Shown one piece after another: positions 42,201-50,349 of a stretch of 64,000 nt of DNA. Made by a program: the position numbers and the translations under genes. This stretch comes from a virus. Under the pieces are notes generated by a model. It saw only the letters and a program-made list of their open reading frames with translations, searched no databases and was not told where the DNA came from. The stretch is taken from positions 1 through 64,000 of IMG/VR virus record IMGVR_UViG_3300017593_000402; one strand, 5' to 3'. How positions within the stretch are numbered: the first letter of the stretch is position 1; every line of letters starts with the position of its first letter.

Positions 42201-43481
42201 GTGTGGTCCCCAACTACTTATGAGAATTGGCTTAACCGTGTTTATAAGGCCCGTTCCGCCCCTTGGCGGGCCACGTTAACTCCTGATAGAGTACTTACTC
42301 GACTGGAATACGTTGACTCAGAGTTCCGTGATAGATTGGTAGAAATCCTTAAGAGTTATCCGATGTTACGAGTTCCATCTTTTTGGGATGGGTTGAAGGG
42401 AATTAAGTTGTCAGATGTATCTCGCTACGACGCGTCTTATAGTTTGGAGGGGACCTATGATGAGTTTGTGAAGTCCTTTGTTGGTTCTATCTTGACTACG
42501 GGGGATACATTTCAGTTCCTCCACGAGCTAGGCCATCATGTGTTTGAGCGTCATTTTACCGCGCGCTCTACACTAAGAGACGCGTTTGCTTATGTGTACC
42601 GTGAACGAGTTTTGATCCCGTTTTACGAGCAAGTTTTACCTTATTTGACTGAAAAGGAAGCTCAAAAGTTCATGGGGTACATGAACGAGATGCTTGATGC
42701 AAGTGAGAAGAGAACTCTTGGGAGCTTTTTCTTAGGGTCTCGAGACGTATTTAGAGAGGAAATTTTTAAGCCTATTTATCCTAAGTTACAAGAGGTGATG
42801 CGGAACTGGGCACTTCCGATGCGACTGTACTCATTACAGAGCATCGACGAATCCTTTGCCGAGTTGTTTGCCACTTATATACGTAACCCATCGGTGTTGT
42901 ACTTCAGTGACCCCGAGTTGTACTTGTTTATGGAATCGCTCTTGCAGAACCTTGCTGTACGTCCAGAAACTTTGATAAGTAAGCACCCTATGTGGAAACG
43001 TGTTTTTGAGGCCCTTTCACGTATAGGTTTAACACGGAGTCAGATAAAGCAACTTCTTCCGAACCTTCTGTGGGCACATATTAGAGAAGATGTTGGGTTT
43101 GAGGAGTTGATAGCGTTGTTCGAGAGCGCTGCTACTGCAGAGGGCGAAGACTTACGGAAGAAGATAAAAGATATTGTCGAGCGCTTTTTCAAAGCGCCTG
43201 AGAAGAAGAAAATGCCTAGTTCTGAGCCGAAACCCAAAGAGATTAGGAAGCCTCGTAAGGCACCTTCTCTTCCCGAAAAGACTCTAGTAACTCTAAAGGA
43301 TGTGCGCGAAGTTCTTGAGAAGACTTTGAAGCTCGAAGGTAGAGACTTAGAGGTTTTTATGGACAAGATTGTTTCGGTTGTAGCTGAAGGTAAGATGAGT
43401 ATGATTGATGTGTATGAGAAATTGACTTCTTTCAAGACTAAAAAGGAGGCTTTGAAGTGGCTAGCCGGTTTGAAGAAGTAA
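39213..43481 (+). CDS. Portal + MuF + zincin peptidase fusion, with intein
   Basis: This 1422-residue precursor (about 1272 after splicing) begins with an HK97-like portal domain (about 30-350; VRRCVDHIASSVADLPREY, FRPDELVYI). A MuF domain follows (WVGISDDVT joined to CEDCAALQGRVF, then GVRCGHNCRCALEP). The C-terminal half has a zincin: FLHELGHHVF with HELGH at 1104-1108 and E1213 in SIDESFAELFATY. The end is a Lys-rich helical tail. An intein occupies 596-745. Portal-MuF fusions are known; the added peptidase is unusual. It starts at GTG 39213 after GAGGAGG. Confidence 0.88.
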   Translation: MERQLEKKEKEQQVKERLVGETSITAGTFASLVTSLSASQLRQIYKETNVVRRCVDHIASSVADLPREYDVKFGLKKSEVIDLIFVRETITGETFRDVLIALTVDLLVLNKGVLVPLKTFGGRLTGFTARDAATFSPVYEKDGRLRGFIQQVGLGKVYKFRPDELVYIQLIPKTYTATGGSILESLTYEVTSLLKNLVKSDPESRKPIGTFIFPESLDEAVVNRFQEDLTSLVSGGKVKIPVVWGAGKGEWIELVKQFDIQMVATFLDRLDWLVRSAFGFVPPGSSLLQSRPNEDLMYSTLVPVVARAIQNRLNRFLKPYGVTFSFKIPPAHSLQRIIEGTKSGLISPNEARQFMYLPPVKGGDQLSVMQPQGLTPVGKSGQQSPVVPLSDAKQDTDITRSLSIEEVKQLRNLSLLSDEKVARFVLRRIKLLKSMQEELREAVLDYRSSFEEKVMLRQDTPALPSYVPFLLRVEGIIDNYEAQSIALGYERVLQFWNRREFDKDLIDAEIAEHDRRLRRESIRSWKERLDSIHNEAKRGEWDQVKKDLDNFIRAIIAAAGFVTLFANLPLVLVSKFFEETQGVLLRWVGISDDVTCYDEATKVLTDRGWKFFKDLDGTERLLSINPDDLTQVEWLKPVAYQTFEYDGEMIHFEGYQTDLLVTPDHQCFVYDNGRLRKVRAGELTQFAKVSFYHGVPVDVADVSSISCSEAEVRLSYYKGKVYDVTLPKWHTLYIMRNGKCMWSGNCEDCAALQGRVFKPSTLELLQTWPGYGVRCGHNCRCALEPVSNITQASVNEWIGKVIKFRNLHVPLKEAALVYSDVIEHIDKKIAEALKKNPHLREPSYVALFKEIRLRETLTQPKYDAIRNILEIPASFTEEQIRSAFVDAVALNVLLRQNFQYPSSPFVSEIMSIMERARKVLWNEQLSKLLPSELKESWLEGDFAPFEKLSLKLFDIPVKAYFDPREFFTYMFRASIFSPHREDIVGMPAFRELLATHVWSPTTYENWLNRVYKARSAPWRATLTPDRVLTRLEYVDSEFRDRLVEILKSYPMLRVPSFWDGLKGIKLSDVSRYDASYSLEGTYDEFVKSFVGSILTTGDTFQFLHELGHHVFERHFTARSTLRDAFAYVYRERVLIPFYEQVLPYLTEKEAQKFMGYMNEMLDASEKRTLGSFFLGSRDVFREEIFKPIYPKLQEVMRNWALPMRLYSLQSIDESFAELFATYIRNPSVLYFSDPELYLFMESLLQNLAVRPETLISKHPMWKRVFEALSRIGLTRSQIKQLLPNLLWAHIREDVGFEELIALFESAATAEGEDLRKKIKDIVERFFKAPEKKKMPSSEPKPKEIRKPRKAPSLPEKTLVTLKDVREVLEKTLKLEGRDLEVFMDKIVSVVAEGKMSMIDVYEKLTSFKTKKEALKWLAGLKK
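40998..41447 (+). other. Mini-intein in the MuF motif of the portal fusion (150 residues)
   Basis: Splice residues are C596 (CYDEATKVLTDRGWKFF) and N745 (CMWSGN), +1 Cys746. Block B is VTPDHQCFV, block F is YYKGKVYDVTLPKWHTLYI. No endonuclease is present. It separates the MuF CxxC pair from its upstream ISDDVT. N- and C-blocks match the MBL intein closely, so one is derived from the other or both share a recent source. Confidence 0.92.
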
Positions 43482-44113
43482 AAACTGAATTGGGTTATAT
43501 CGTTGATAAGGAAGGTACCCTTGTAGGGACGTGGTTGTGGAAAGAAGGGAATATGACTGTGAGCACAAAGAACAAAGCTCTACAAGAGGTACTATCTCGA
43601 GGGGTACAGTTAGTAGAGCGTGTATTTGATCGAGGGGAGATTCAGCTTAGCTATTCCCCCCCAACAGTTCGAGTAGTAAAGTTTACCCCTGTTGAACTCA
43701 GTTCGATTCTTGCGCCTGATTTCTACTGTATTACAGCTGAGGAGCGAAAGAAAGGAGTATCTTTACCTGCTAATACTGGCAGACACTCTCGCACGTTTAA
43801 ACAAGTTCACCGGGGTTATGTCCTCGAACGATTAAAAGGGCGTGATATCACCATAGGAATTTGGTTTTATTCCCCGGGAGGAATTGTATGTCAGACTAAT
43901 AGCAGGACGTTTGATAGGGAGTTCCACGAGGTTAAAAAGAAGTTAACAAGGACAGTGTTTACACGGGATGGGGTAAGGGAGGTTCCTCTTCCATTTAACG
44001 AGGCTACTTATTTTGATGTTAACTTGAAACTTCCCTCACGGTATTTTCTGGTACCTAGTTGGGGAATTGAAACCTCAGAGAAGGAGAAGTTCGAGGATGT
44101 CAAAGAAACTTGA
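43457..44113 (+). CDS. Hypothetical protein in the head operon
   Basis: This 218-residue protein is not recognised. It starts at GTG 43457 after AAAGGAGG and overlaps the portal end by 25 bp. It lies between portal and terminase genes, so a head role is likely. It contains no signal peptide or membrane segment. Confidence 0.55.
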   Translation: MASRFEEVKTELGYIVDKEGTLVGTWLWKEGNMTVSTKNKALQEVLSRGVQLVERVFDRGEIQLSYSPPTVRVVKFTPVELSSILAPDFYCITAEERKKGVSLPANTGRHSRTFKQVHRGYVLERLKGRDITIGIWFYSPGGIVCQTNSRTFDREFHEVKKKLTRTVFTRDGVREVPLPFNEATYFDVNLKLPSRYFLVPSWGIETSEKEKFEDVKET

Positions 44114-44462
44114 AGATTTTCTTGATCACTCGTTAGACGATTTAGAGTCTCCTCCGGTCTTGGGGTTGGGTAAAGCTGCCTCTGAGGACTTACCTAAGCA
44201 GGAGGACATTCCATCTGAGGTTGGTTCGCCTGAACAGGAAGCGATTGATACAATTGCTGAGAGGATAATAGAAGAGTTACGCGGTAATGAAAGCATTAGG
44301 CCGAAGAATTGGAGTGACGTTCTCCGTGGTTTGGAATTAGTATTAAAGTTTAAGCATGAGTTACACGGCAAGCACAAGAAAGGAGAACAGGACCTCGCAT
44401 ACCAAGCTCTTCAGGAGTTTAAGGAAGTGGTAGATGCCTTCTCGAGATTTGAGTCAAAGTAA
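44097..44462 (+). CDS. Possible small terminase subunit
   Basis: This 121-residue acidic helical protein sits directly before, and overlaps, the large terminase gene. Its C-terminal half (WSDVLRGLELVLKFKHELHG) resembles the oligomerising helical part of small terminases, but no helix-turn-helix is clear. Assigned from position. ATG 44097 follows GAGG. Confidence 0.4.
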   Translation: MSKKLEDFLDHSLDDLESPPVLGLGKAASEDLPKQEDIPSEVGSPEQEAIDTIAERIIEELRGNESIRPKNWSDVLRGLELVLKFKHELHGKHKKGEQDLAYQALQEFKEVVDAFSRFESK

Positions 44463-45879
44463 GTTCCACATTTCGTTAAAGAAGCTTCGTACTATTTGCC
44501 AAAATAGTTTCCTTCACTACTTGATCTTCGTTTTTGGGTTTCCAGTGTCGGCAATGCATCGAGAGTGGATTGACGCTCTTATGAAGTGTTCTCGAGTTGT
44601 GATTGCTGCTCCTCGGGCCCACTCTAAAACTACCATAGTTTCTATTGCGTATTCGACGTGGTTGATTGGGCGTAACCCCAATATAAGGATTAAGATCATA
44701 ACTAACTCTATTGACAAGGGTAGAGAGATTTTAGCCGCAGTTTCGAGTACTCTTCTTTTTAATAAAAGGTACCAGTTTGTTTTTCCTGAGATTAGACCCG
44801 CAAAGACACGTTATTGGACGAAGGATAGATTGTATGTGGAGCGTTCTTTGGTTCTTCGTGATCCTACGATCGAAGCAAGAAGTGTTCTATCTACAGGGGC
44901 CGGAGGTAGGTCAGATGTGATAATTGGAGATGACATGGTTGATAATTTGAACTGCGTTACTGAAGGTTTGCGGAGAAAAGTAAAGGAAGCTTTCTATGAT
45001 ACTTGGATGAATACTCTCGAACCACAAGGGAACCAAGCGGTAGTTGTTGGTACTATTTGGCATGAAGACGATCTGCTCTCTGAATTGCTCAGGAATAAAG
45101 ACTGGGAGTTTCGTAAAGTTTGGGCGATAAATGATAACTTTGACCCTCTATGGCCCCAAGTGTGGTCGCGAGAGAAGCTTTATAAGAAGTGGAAGGAAAA
45201 CCCTTTGGCTTTCGATAAAGGCTTTCGCCATCGTCCAACACGTGTAGATACTGCTCTTTTCCCGCCATCTTCATTTAAACAACGGTCTGATTGGCCTCTT
45301 TCTCCAGGGTCTAATCCTCCTGAGTATAACGATGTGGATCCTTCTCTTATCAAGTGTTACTTTGGGGTGGATATTTCAGCTGGACATGGAGATGATTTTT
45401 CGGTGATTTTTGTGGTGCGGGTGAATGCTGAAACTCTAATTCGGTGGCCTGTTGAAATAGCTCGGTTGAAGCAACCAGCTCCTGATGTGACCCGCAAGCT
45501 CATTCGGATGTACAAGCAGTACCAACCCGAAGTGATTATGATTGAGTCAAACGCTACTCAGTCTATGATGCAAGATTGGATTTCTGAAGTAAGTAAATTA
45601 CCTCTAAAACCGTATTACACAGGCGTTCAAAAGCACTTGATTTCGGTAGGGATCCCTTCTCTTAGAGTGGAACTTGATAATAATATGTGGATGATCCCTT
45701 CTTGGGATCACCCTCTTGAGTGTAGTTGTTCTTGGTGCCAATGGAAAAGAGAGGTACTGTCGTATCCTTATAGTAAGAAAGACGACACTGTTTTTGCTTG
45801 GTGGTTTAGTCGTGAAGCAATTAGGCTTTTCCTAGAAGGAAAGCGAGTAGGCCGCGGATATGCTGTCGTAGAACTCTGA
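44434..45879 (+). CDS. terL: Terminase large subunit
   Basis: This packaging ATPase-nuclease has 481 residues. The N-terminal ATPase has APRAHSKT (Walker A variant), VIIGDDMVD (Walker B) and VVGTIWHEDD. The nuclease begins at FGVDISAGHGDDFSVIFVV, with later VIMIESN and KKDDTVFAWW aspartates. The layout is like other HK97-group terminases. Confidence 0.9.
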   Translation: MPSRDLSQSKFHISLKKLRTICQNSFLHYLIFVFGFPVSAMHREWIDALMKCSRVVIAAPRAHSKTTIVSIAYSTWLIGRNPNIRIKIITNSIDKGREILAAVSSTLLFNKRYQFVFPEIRPAKTRYWTKDRLYVERSLVLRDPTIEARSVLSTGAGGRSDVIIGDDMVDNLNCVTEGLRRKVKEAFYDTWMNTLEPQGNQAVVVGTIWHEDDLLSELLRNKDWEFRKVWAINDNFDPLWPQVWSREKLYKKWKENPLAFDKGFRHRPTRVDTALFPPSSFKQRSDWPLSPGSNPPEYNDVDPSLIKCYFGVDISAGHGDDFSVIFVVRVNAETLIRWPVEIARLKQPAPDVTRKLIRMYKQYQPEVIMIESNATQSMMQDWISEVSKLPLKPYYTGVQKHLISVGIPSLRVELDNNMWMIPSWDHPLECSCSWCQWKREVLSYPYSKKDDTVFAWWFSREAIRLFLEGKRVGRGYAVVEL

Positions 45880-45941
45880 CGTCTTGCACTTTTCTGTGTT
45901 ATCCTAGTAAGCTTTTCTTAAGATGTTAGGGGGATTAAGGT

Positions 45942-46832
45942 GTGGGAGAGAATATCTCGGTAACTTCCTATACTTTTAAGAAGTACCTCAGCCCTTTTTT
46001 AGTTTGGTGTGAAGGTAAATTCGACTACATTCTTCACGTTCATTGGGCTAGCGTCCTCCACGGAGACTTGCGAATGGGTTACTGTGGCGACCCCAATAAC
46101 GTGATTGGAGTTACCTTGTTCATTTACAAGCAAGGTGCTGTCAAACGCCGCCCCAATGGACCGAAGGGTTGGACAGAGTTCTTGAAAGTTGTTCGAGACC
46201 CTAAGAACTTCAAACTAAACTTCAAAACAGGAGAAATTCAGGGCCAGCGCAGCTTAGCGGCAACTGTTAAGTTACCGGAAGCTAAGGCATGGATGAGAGT
46301 GAAAAAGTACATCTCTCCTCCAGGCACTATTGGCGCTCGAGTTTTGCGCAAATGGTGGTCCTATATGACGATTGTTGATAAAGGTAAAGTGGAACATTTA
46401 ACTCGGAAACTGGACGAGTTTGAGTTTTACTTTACTGAGGGTAAGGCTTTTAGAGGACGGTACATTCTTCGACCTTTTGGTAAGAACTTTACCTTCTTTA
46501 CTGCCAGTGCCCGACCCGTACTTGTTGGGACGACCCAGAAGCTGGAAGAGGGTAAGGAAATTAGTGGTTTTCTTTGGATTAAAGCAAAGAACCAGACCCC
46601 GTATGTTCTTTCTACACGAGCTGTAAAGAAACGATTTATTTCCCCTGTGCATTTTAGTGGGCTGCCCCAGGCACTGAAGGAGAGAATTCCAAGAGCTTTT
46701 CAGTATTGGACTATAGAGTCAAAAGCGAAACGTTTAAAGGTGCGGGATAGTTTGGTGTTAGCTCTGAAGAGCCAGAGACAGTATCAGTACTTGGAAGAGG
46801 GGGCTTGGCATAAGGTCAGTTTGAAAGTGTGA
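45942..46832 (+). CDS. LigD 3'-phosphoesterase-like protein
   Basis: This 296-residue protein has HVHWASVLHGDLRM, matching the HxxxxxHxDxR metal motif of the phosphoesterase domain of LigD. Further parts (GARVLRKWWSYMTIVDKG, FYFTEGKAFRGRYILRPF) look like a repeated beta domain. The position between terminase and prohead protease is odd for a repair enzyme; it may be a virion or packaging factor. GTG 45942 is the likely start. Confidence 0.55.
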   Translation: MGENISVTSYTFKKYLSPFLVWCEGKFDYILHVHWASVLHGDLRMGYCGDPNNVIGVTLFIYKQGAVKRRPNGPKGWTEFLKVVRDPKNFKLNFKTGEIQGQRSLAATVKLPEAKAWMRVKKYISPPGTIGARVLRKWWSYMTIVDKGKVEHLTRKLDEFEFYFTEGKAFRGRYILRPFGKNFTFFTASARPVLVGTTQKLEEGKEISGFLWIKAKNQTPYVLSTRAVKKRFISPVHFSGLPQALKERIPRAFQYWTIESKAKRLKVRDSLVLALKSQRQYQYLEEGAWHKVSLKV

Positions 46833-46909
46833 CCGTGGACCCCTTGCCCAAATTTAGGTTCCCTGTGACTTTATTATGGAAAAAATTTGGAACAGGAAGG
46901 AGGTGCAAG

Positions 46910-48055
46910 ATGAGGTTTGAGAACGGCTTGTTTCAGTTAAATCCAGAATTCATTCGCGCTCCAGCTGAGGTTTCCGAGAAGATTGCTAATCCGGGGGAGT
47001 TGGTGATCGCAGGTTATGCTACAACTTATGATAAAGGTTTGGATAATGCTGTCATATCTAGGAAGGCATTGTCTAACGCTGCTGAGGACCTGAAGAAGAG
47101 AAGCACAGTGTTGTTCAATCATGATCAAAATCGCCCTATTGGCCGCATTCATGAGGTGAAGTTGGATAATAAGGGGTTGTTTACAATTGCTGTAATTGAT
47201 AAGACAGAGCAAGAGATTCAGGAGAAGATCAAATCAGGAACGTTGAACAAGTTCTCGATCCGCGGACGGATTTTAGCTTCTCATGAAGAGTGGGATGAGA
47301 ATACTGGAAGGTCCACGTCAGTTGTTGATAACTTGAAGTTGCTTGAGGTATCTGTTGTTTCCGTACCTGCTGTTGATGAAGCAGAGATTCAATCGTGGTA
47401 TGTACAAAGGAGTGCGAGCGATAATGACTTCGTCCCCTTACAAAGGGATGTTAATTCAGAACAAGGAGGTGACAAAATGAGTGATAAGGAAATGAAAGAG
47501 CTAGAGGAGCAGGAGCTTGAGGAGAAGGAAGAGGAAGCTCTTGAAGAAGAGGAAGGAACTGAGGAGTTGATTGAGGCAGTGGAATCCAGTCAGCTTGAAC
47601 TGTTACTAGACCTTGATGAGCGTGTTTCTGCGTTGGTTGAGCGGGCGGACGAACTTCTTAAGGCCGCGAATTTAGATGCTGTTATGAAGAAGTTGGATGA
47701 GGCGATGGAGATGCTTAAGAAGATTTTGGACAAGTTGGAAAAATATCCTTACCCCTATCCTTATCCCTACCCTGCAAAAAAGTCTGCAGAGATTGAAGAG
47801 AGTGTAGAGGAGCTCGATCTTGAAGAGAATGCGGAGGAGCCGATGCAAGAAGTGCTCGAAAGTGTTCGGGCTCTTACTGATGAAGTTAAGGAGTTGAAGG
47901 AAACTGTAGTTGTTCGTGGCGAGAGGTCTGAAGAGGCTCCCGAGGATGCAATCCGGCAGTTTCTCGAGTCGGAAGAGTACAAAAACGCAGATCCTTCTGA
48001 GAAGATGAGGATGCTGTGGGATTTCACAGAAAAGTATAAAGGAGGTGAAAAGTAA
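46910..48055 (+). CDS. HK97-type prohead protease with C-terminal scaffold
   Basis: This serine protease matures the capsid. LVIAGYATTYDKG, VLFNHDQNRPIGR (H71), GTLNKFSIRG (S116) and LLEVSVVSVPA fill about residues 30-165. From 190 the protein is a long acidic coiled coil (EELEEQ-like, with a YP-repeat near 285-295), which acts as scaffold. ATG 46910 follows AGGAAGGAGG. An internal start makes the scaffold alone. Confidence 0.9.
   Translation: MRFENGLFQLNPEFIRAPAEVSEKIANPGELVIAGYATTYDKGLDNAVISRKALSNAAEDLKKRSTVLFNHDQNRPIGRIHEVKLDNKGLFTIAVIDKTEQEIQEKIKSGTLNKFSIRGRILASHEEWDENTGRSTSVVDNLKLLEVSVVSVPAVDEAEIQSWYVQRSASDNDFVPLQRDVNSEQGGDKMSDKEMKELEEQELEEKEEEALEEEEGTEELIEAVESSQLELLLDLDERVSALVERADELLKAANLDAVMKKLDEAMEMLKKILDKLEKYPYPYPYPYPAKKSAEIEESVEELDLEENAEEPMQEVLESVRALTDEVKELKETVVVRGERSEEAPEDAIRQFLESEEYKNADPSEKMRMLWDFTEKYKGGEK
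47477..48055 (+). CDS. Nested scaffold protein from an internal in-frame start
   Basis: ATG 47477 is codon 190 of the protease gene and is preceded by AAGGAGGTGA, the best ribosome binding site in this operon. It would give a 192-residue acidic coiled-coil protein without the protease domain. The arrangement is that of lambda C/Nu3, where scaffold is made in excess of protease from an internal start. Confidence 0.7.
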   Translation: MSDKEMKELEEQELEEKEEEALEEEEGTEELIEAVESSQLELLLDLDERVSALVERADELLKAANLDAVMKKLDEAMEMLKKILDKLEKYPYPYPYPYPAKKSAEIEESVEELDLEENAEEPMQEVLESVRALTDEVKELKETVVVRGERSEEAPEDAIRQFLESEEYKNADPSEKMRMLWDFTEKYKGGEK

Positions 48056-49005
48056 TGTTGAATCCTATATCTGAACTTCGAAGGGCATTAGCAGAGAATA
48101 CTGGTGGCGGTTATGAAGGTATCGCTGATATCCTGCCGAAGGAAGTTGATAAGATCATCACCCAGATGGTCGAGCACCTTAACCCGCTGAGACAGAATAT
48201 ACCTAGGAAACCCGGTTCTGGTGCAGGGGTTTACATCAATCGTAGAACCCCTGGTGCTGCTAAGGCTGCGTTCTATGCTGATACTGATTCTTTTGATGAA
48301 GAAACCGGTACTTATGAACAGGTCGAGTTCCTTTATAAGACTATCGGAACACAAGGGAAGGTTACTCGTAAGGCGCGCGCTATCGGTTCTAAGTACGTTG
48401 ATATTCTAACAGCTGAGATGGAGGCGAAGGCAGAGGATTTCAAAGATAAAGAGGAGTATGCTATTTGTTGGGGAGACTCCAGCGCCAACGCTAAGGAGTT
48501 TGACGGACTGTACAAGCTGTGCGATTCCTCGAATATTATTCCTGCTGGGTCCGACAACACAGGTGGTGATTTAACTCTGGCACTGCTGGATCAGGCTTTG
48601 GACGCCATTCGTGGTATGCCCAGTTTGATCGTATGTTCAAAGAGGACCCGTAGAAGGATTAGGGCATTGCTCCAGGCACAGCAAAGGTTCATTAACATGG
48701 TGAAGGTGAAAGGTGGATTTGAGGTTTTGAGTTATAACGAGGTTCCTATTTTGGTTAGCAACCAGATTCCGGATACTCAGCAGGTGAGTGCTAGCGGTGC
48801 TACAATTACTTCTCTCACAGGAGGTAATTTGAGTACTCTGTTTGTAGTTGATACAAGCAAAGTATTCGTCTCTGAGTTGACCCCGCTAACCGTTCAACCG
48901 CTGGCTAAGGAAAGTAGTCAGTATGATAAGTTTGATATCTTCGCTGATGAGGTGTTGGTAGCCAGAGATCCTCAAGCAATTTCGTGCATTGTAGGTATCA
49001 GGTAA
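48055..49005 (+). CDS. Major capsid protein (HK97 fold)
   Basis: This 316-residue protein forms the capsid shell. It follows protease and scaffold and precedes a terminator, and has the family end (FDIFADEVLVARDPQAISCIVGI) and NEVPILVSNQIP. There is no long N-terminal delta region, consistent with a separate scaffold. The start overlaps the stop upstream. Confidence 0.85.
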   Translation: MLNPISELRRALAENTGGGYEGIADILPKEVDKIITQMVEHLNPLRQNIPRKPGSGAGVYINRRTPGAAKAAFYADTDSFDEETGTYEQVEFLYKTIGTQGKVTRKARAIGSKYVDILTAEMEAKAEDFKDKEEYAICWGDSSANAKEFDGLYKLCDSSNIIPAGSDNTGGDLTLALLDQALDAIRGMPSLIVCSKRTRRRIRALLQAQQRFINMVKVKGGFEVLSYNEVPILVSNQIPDTQQVSASGATITSLTGGNLSTLFVVDTSKVFVSELTPLTVQPLAKESSQYDKFDIFADEVLVARDPQAISCIVGIR

Positions 49006-49029
49006 TTAGTTCAGTTAAGAAGTAGTATA

Positions 49030-49063
49030 AAAACCCTCAACGTGTTGACGTTGGGGGTTTTTT
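49030..49063 (+). terminator. Intrinsic terminator after the capsid gene
   Basis: AAACCC and CAACGT pair with ACGTTG and GGGTTT around a short loop and a T-run follows. It separates capsid expression from the neck and tail genes. Confidence 0.85.
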
Positions 49064-49086
49064 GTTGCTTCTTAACTAGTTGGTAC

Positions 49087-49115
49087 TTGCTTTTCTGTGG
49101 GAAAGTCGGTAAAAA
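49087..49115 (+). promoter_or_regulatory. Possible promoter of neck/tail operon
   Basis: TTGCTT (49087-49092) and TAAAAA (49110-49115) lie 17 bp apart just after the capsid terminator and about 40 bp before the next start. Matches to consensus are weak. Confidence 0.4.
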
Positions 49116-49153
49116 CTTACTATAAGTACTTGTGGTGTAATGAGGAGGTTGTT

Positions 49154-49522
49154 GTGATAGAGTTAGAATATAAAGGGCCTTATGAGGGTGAATATTGGGA
49201 GATGCCCACGTATAGGGAGTTAGTTCGAGTTTATAAGGGGCGGTGTAAGGTGAAGTATGAAGACACCGCACAAACTTTGGAGATGCACGGGTTTGTTCGA
49301 GTTACCAAAAGTGAACCGGTTAAGAAGGTCGAAGTGTCTGTAGATACTACTCCGGCTCCTCTCCCAGAGTCGAGTCGAGAGCGCAAAGTGATTGAAATGT
49401 ATAGAGACGGAAATGCTTCGGTCTCGATGATTTCTAAAACTTTGCGAATGAGTAAGAAGAAAGTTGAGGCGATTCTCGAGACTTACAAAGCTTGCTTAAA
49501 CGAAGGAGACAGGAATGTTTAA
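49154..49522 (+). CDS. Hypothetical protein with C-terminal HTH
   Basis: This 122-residue protein has a beta-rich N-terminal part (MIELEYKGPYEGEYWEMPTY, then KYEDTAQTLEMHGFVRV) and a helix-turn-helix-like end (NASVSMISKTLRMSKKKVEAI). GTG 49154 follows GAGGAGG by 5 nt. The mix suggests a head-associated or regulatory protein. Confidence 0.55.
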   Translation: MIELEYKGPYEGEYWEMPTYRELVRVYKGRCKVKYEDTAQTLEMHGFVRVTKSEPVKKVEVSVDTTPAPLPESSRERKVIEMYRDGNASVSMISKTLRMSKKKVEAILETYKACLNEGDRNV

Positions 49523-50330
49523 ACAAGTTTACACCGGGAGTGAGATAAGGCTGCAGTTTGATTTCGTTGTAGGAGGTCAAACTGTCCTTGTTTCACAACC
49601 TCAGGCAGATGTTTTCGATCCTTTTGGAAATAAAGTGGATGTAGTTGATCTTGTTTTTTCTGGCGGACATTATTTGACTTATTGGACTACTCCTTCTGCT
49701 ACGTTAGGGTCCTACGTTGCAATCGGCCGAGGAAAGTATGGTTATGAAGACCTTCTAGCCAATTCTCAAGTCAGGTTCGATGTCGTTTCGTCGTTGACTA
49801 CTGAGCTTGTTACATTAGATGAAGTAAAAGAGTATTTGCACGTAGATGATTTTTCTGAAGATCCCTTTCTCAGAGCCCTCCTTTTGGCTGCCTCGTCCGC
49901 GATTTTGGCGTATACACAGTTGAAATTAGGTTCTGTTAGTGAAACAGAGCGCTGTTTCTTGTCGGGAGCTACTCAGTATGGACTGAGATACTTTCCCATT
50001 TCTGAAATCACTGAGATTAAGCTCGACAGTGTGGATTTGGTTGAGGATACTGATTATTTTGTAGAACTGTCCACAGGTCTTATTAAGTTTTTCGTACCAC
50101 AAACTGGTTTCTTTGAATGTACTTACACTTTTGGACTTTCCCAAATCCCTTCTCCGGTTAAACTCGCCTGTTTGAAGCTCGTTGCCGCTCTTTATAACCT
50201 GCGGGAATCTGAAGGTTTTTCCAGTCGCCGTTTATTGAGTAACGTTGAGAACTACTTGAGAGACGCGAAGATGGATGTAATGACTGAAGTTAGGAGTTTA
50301 CTCGCTCCGTATAAACGTAAATTAGTTTAG
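49515..50330 (+). CDS. Head-tail connector protein (gp6-like)
   Basis: This 271-residue protein has an N-terminal beta domain (about 1-85) and a C-terminal connector domain starting at VTLDEVKEYLHVDDFSED with FLRALLLAASSAILAYT, the HK97 gp6/SPP1 gp15 pattern. It forms the ring under the portal. Confidence 0.75.
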   Translation: MFKQVYTGSEIRLQFDFVVGGQTVLVSQPQADVFDPFGNKVDVVDLVFSGGHYLTYWTTPSATLGSYVAIGRGKYGYEDLLANSQVRFDVVSSLTTELVTLDEVKEYLHVDDFSEDPFLRALLLAASSAILAYTQLKLGSVSETERCFLSGATQYGLRYFPISEITEIKLDSVDLVEDTDYFVELSTGLIKFFVPQTGFFECTYTFGLSQIPSPVKLACLKLVAALYNLRESEGFSSRRLLSNVENYLRDAKMDVMTEVRSLLAPYKRKLV

Positions 50331-50349
50331 TTACAGGAAGGAGGTTGTT

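Noticed and set aside
46829-46909. Longer N-terminus for the prohead protease
   Set aside because: Translation before ATG 46910 does not resemble the family, and a strong ribosome binding site lies directly before 46910.
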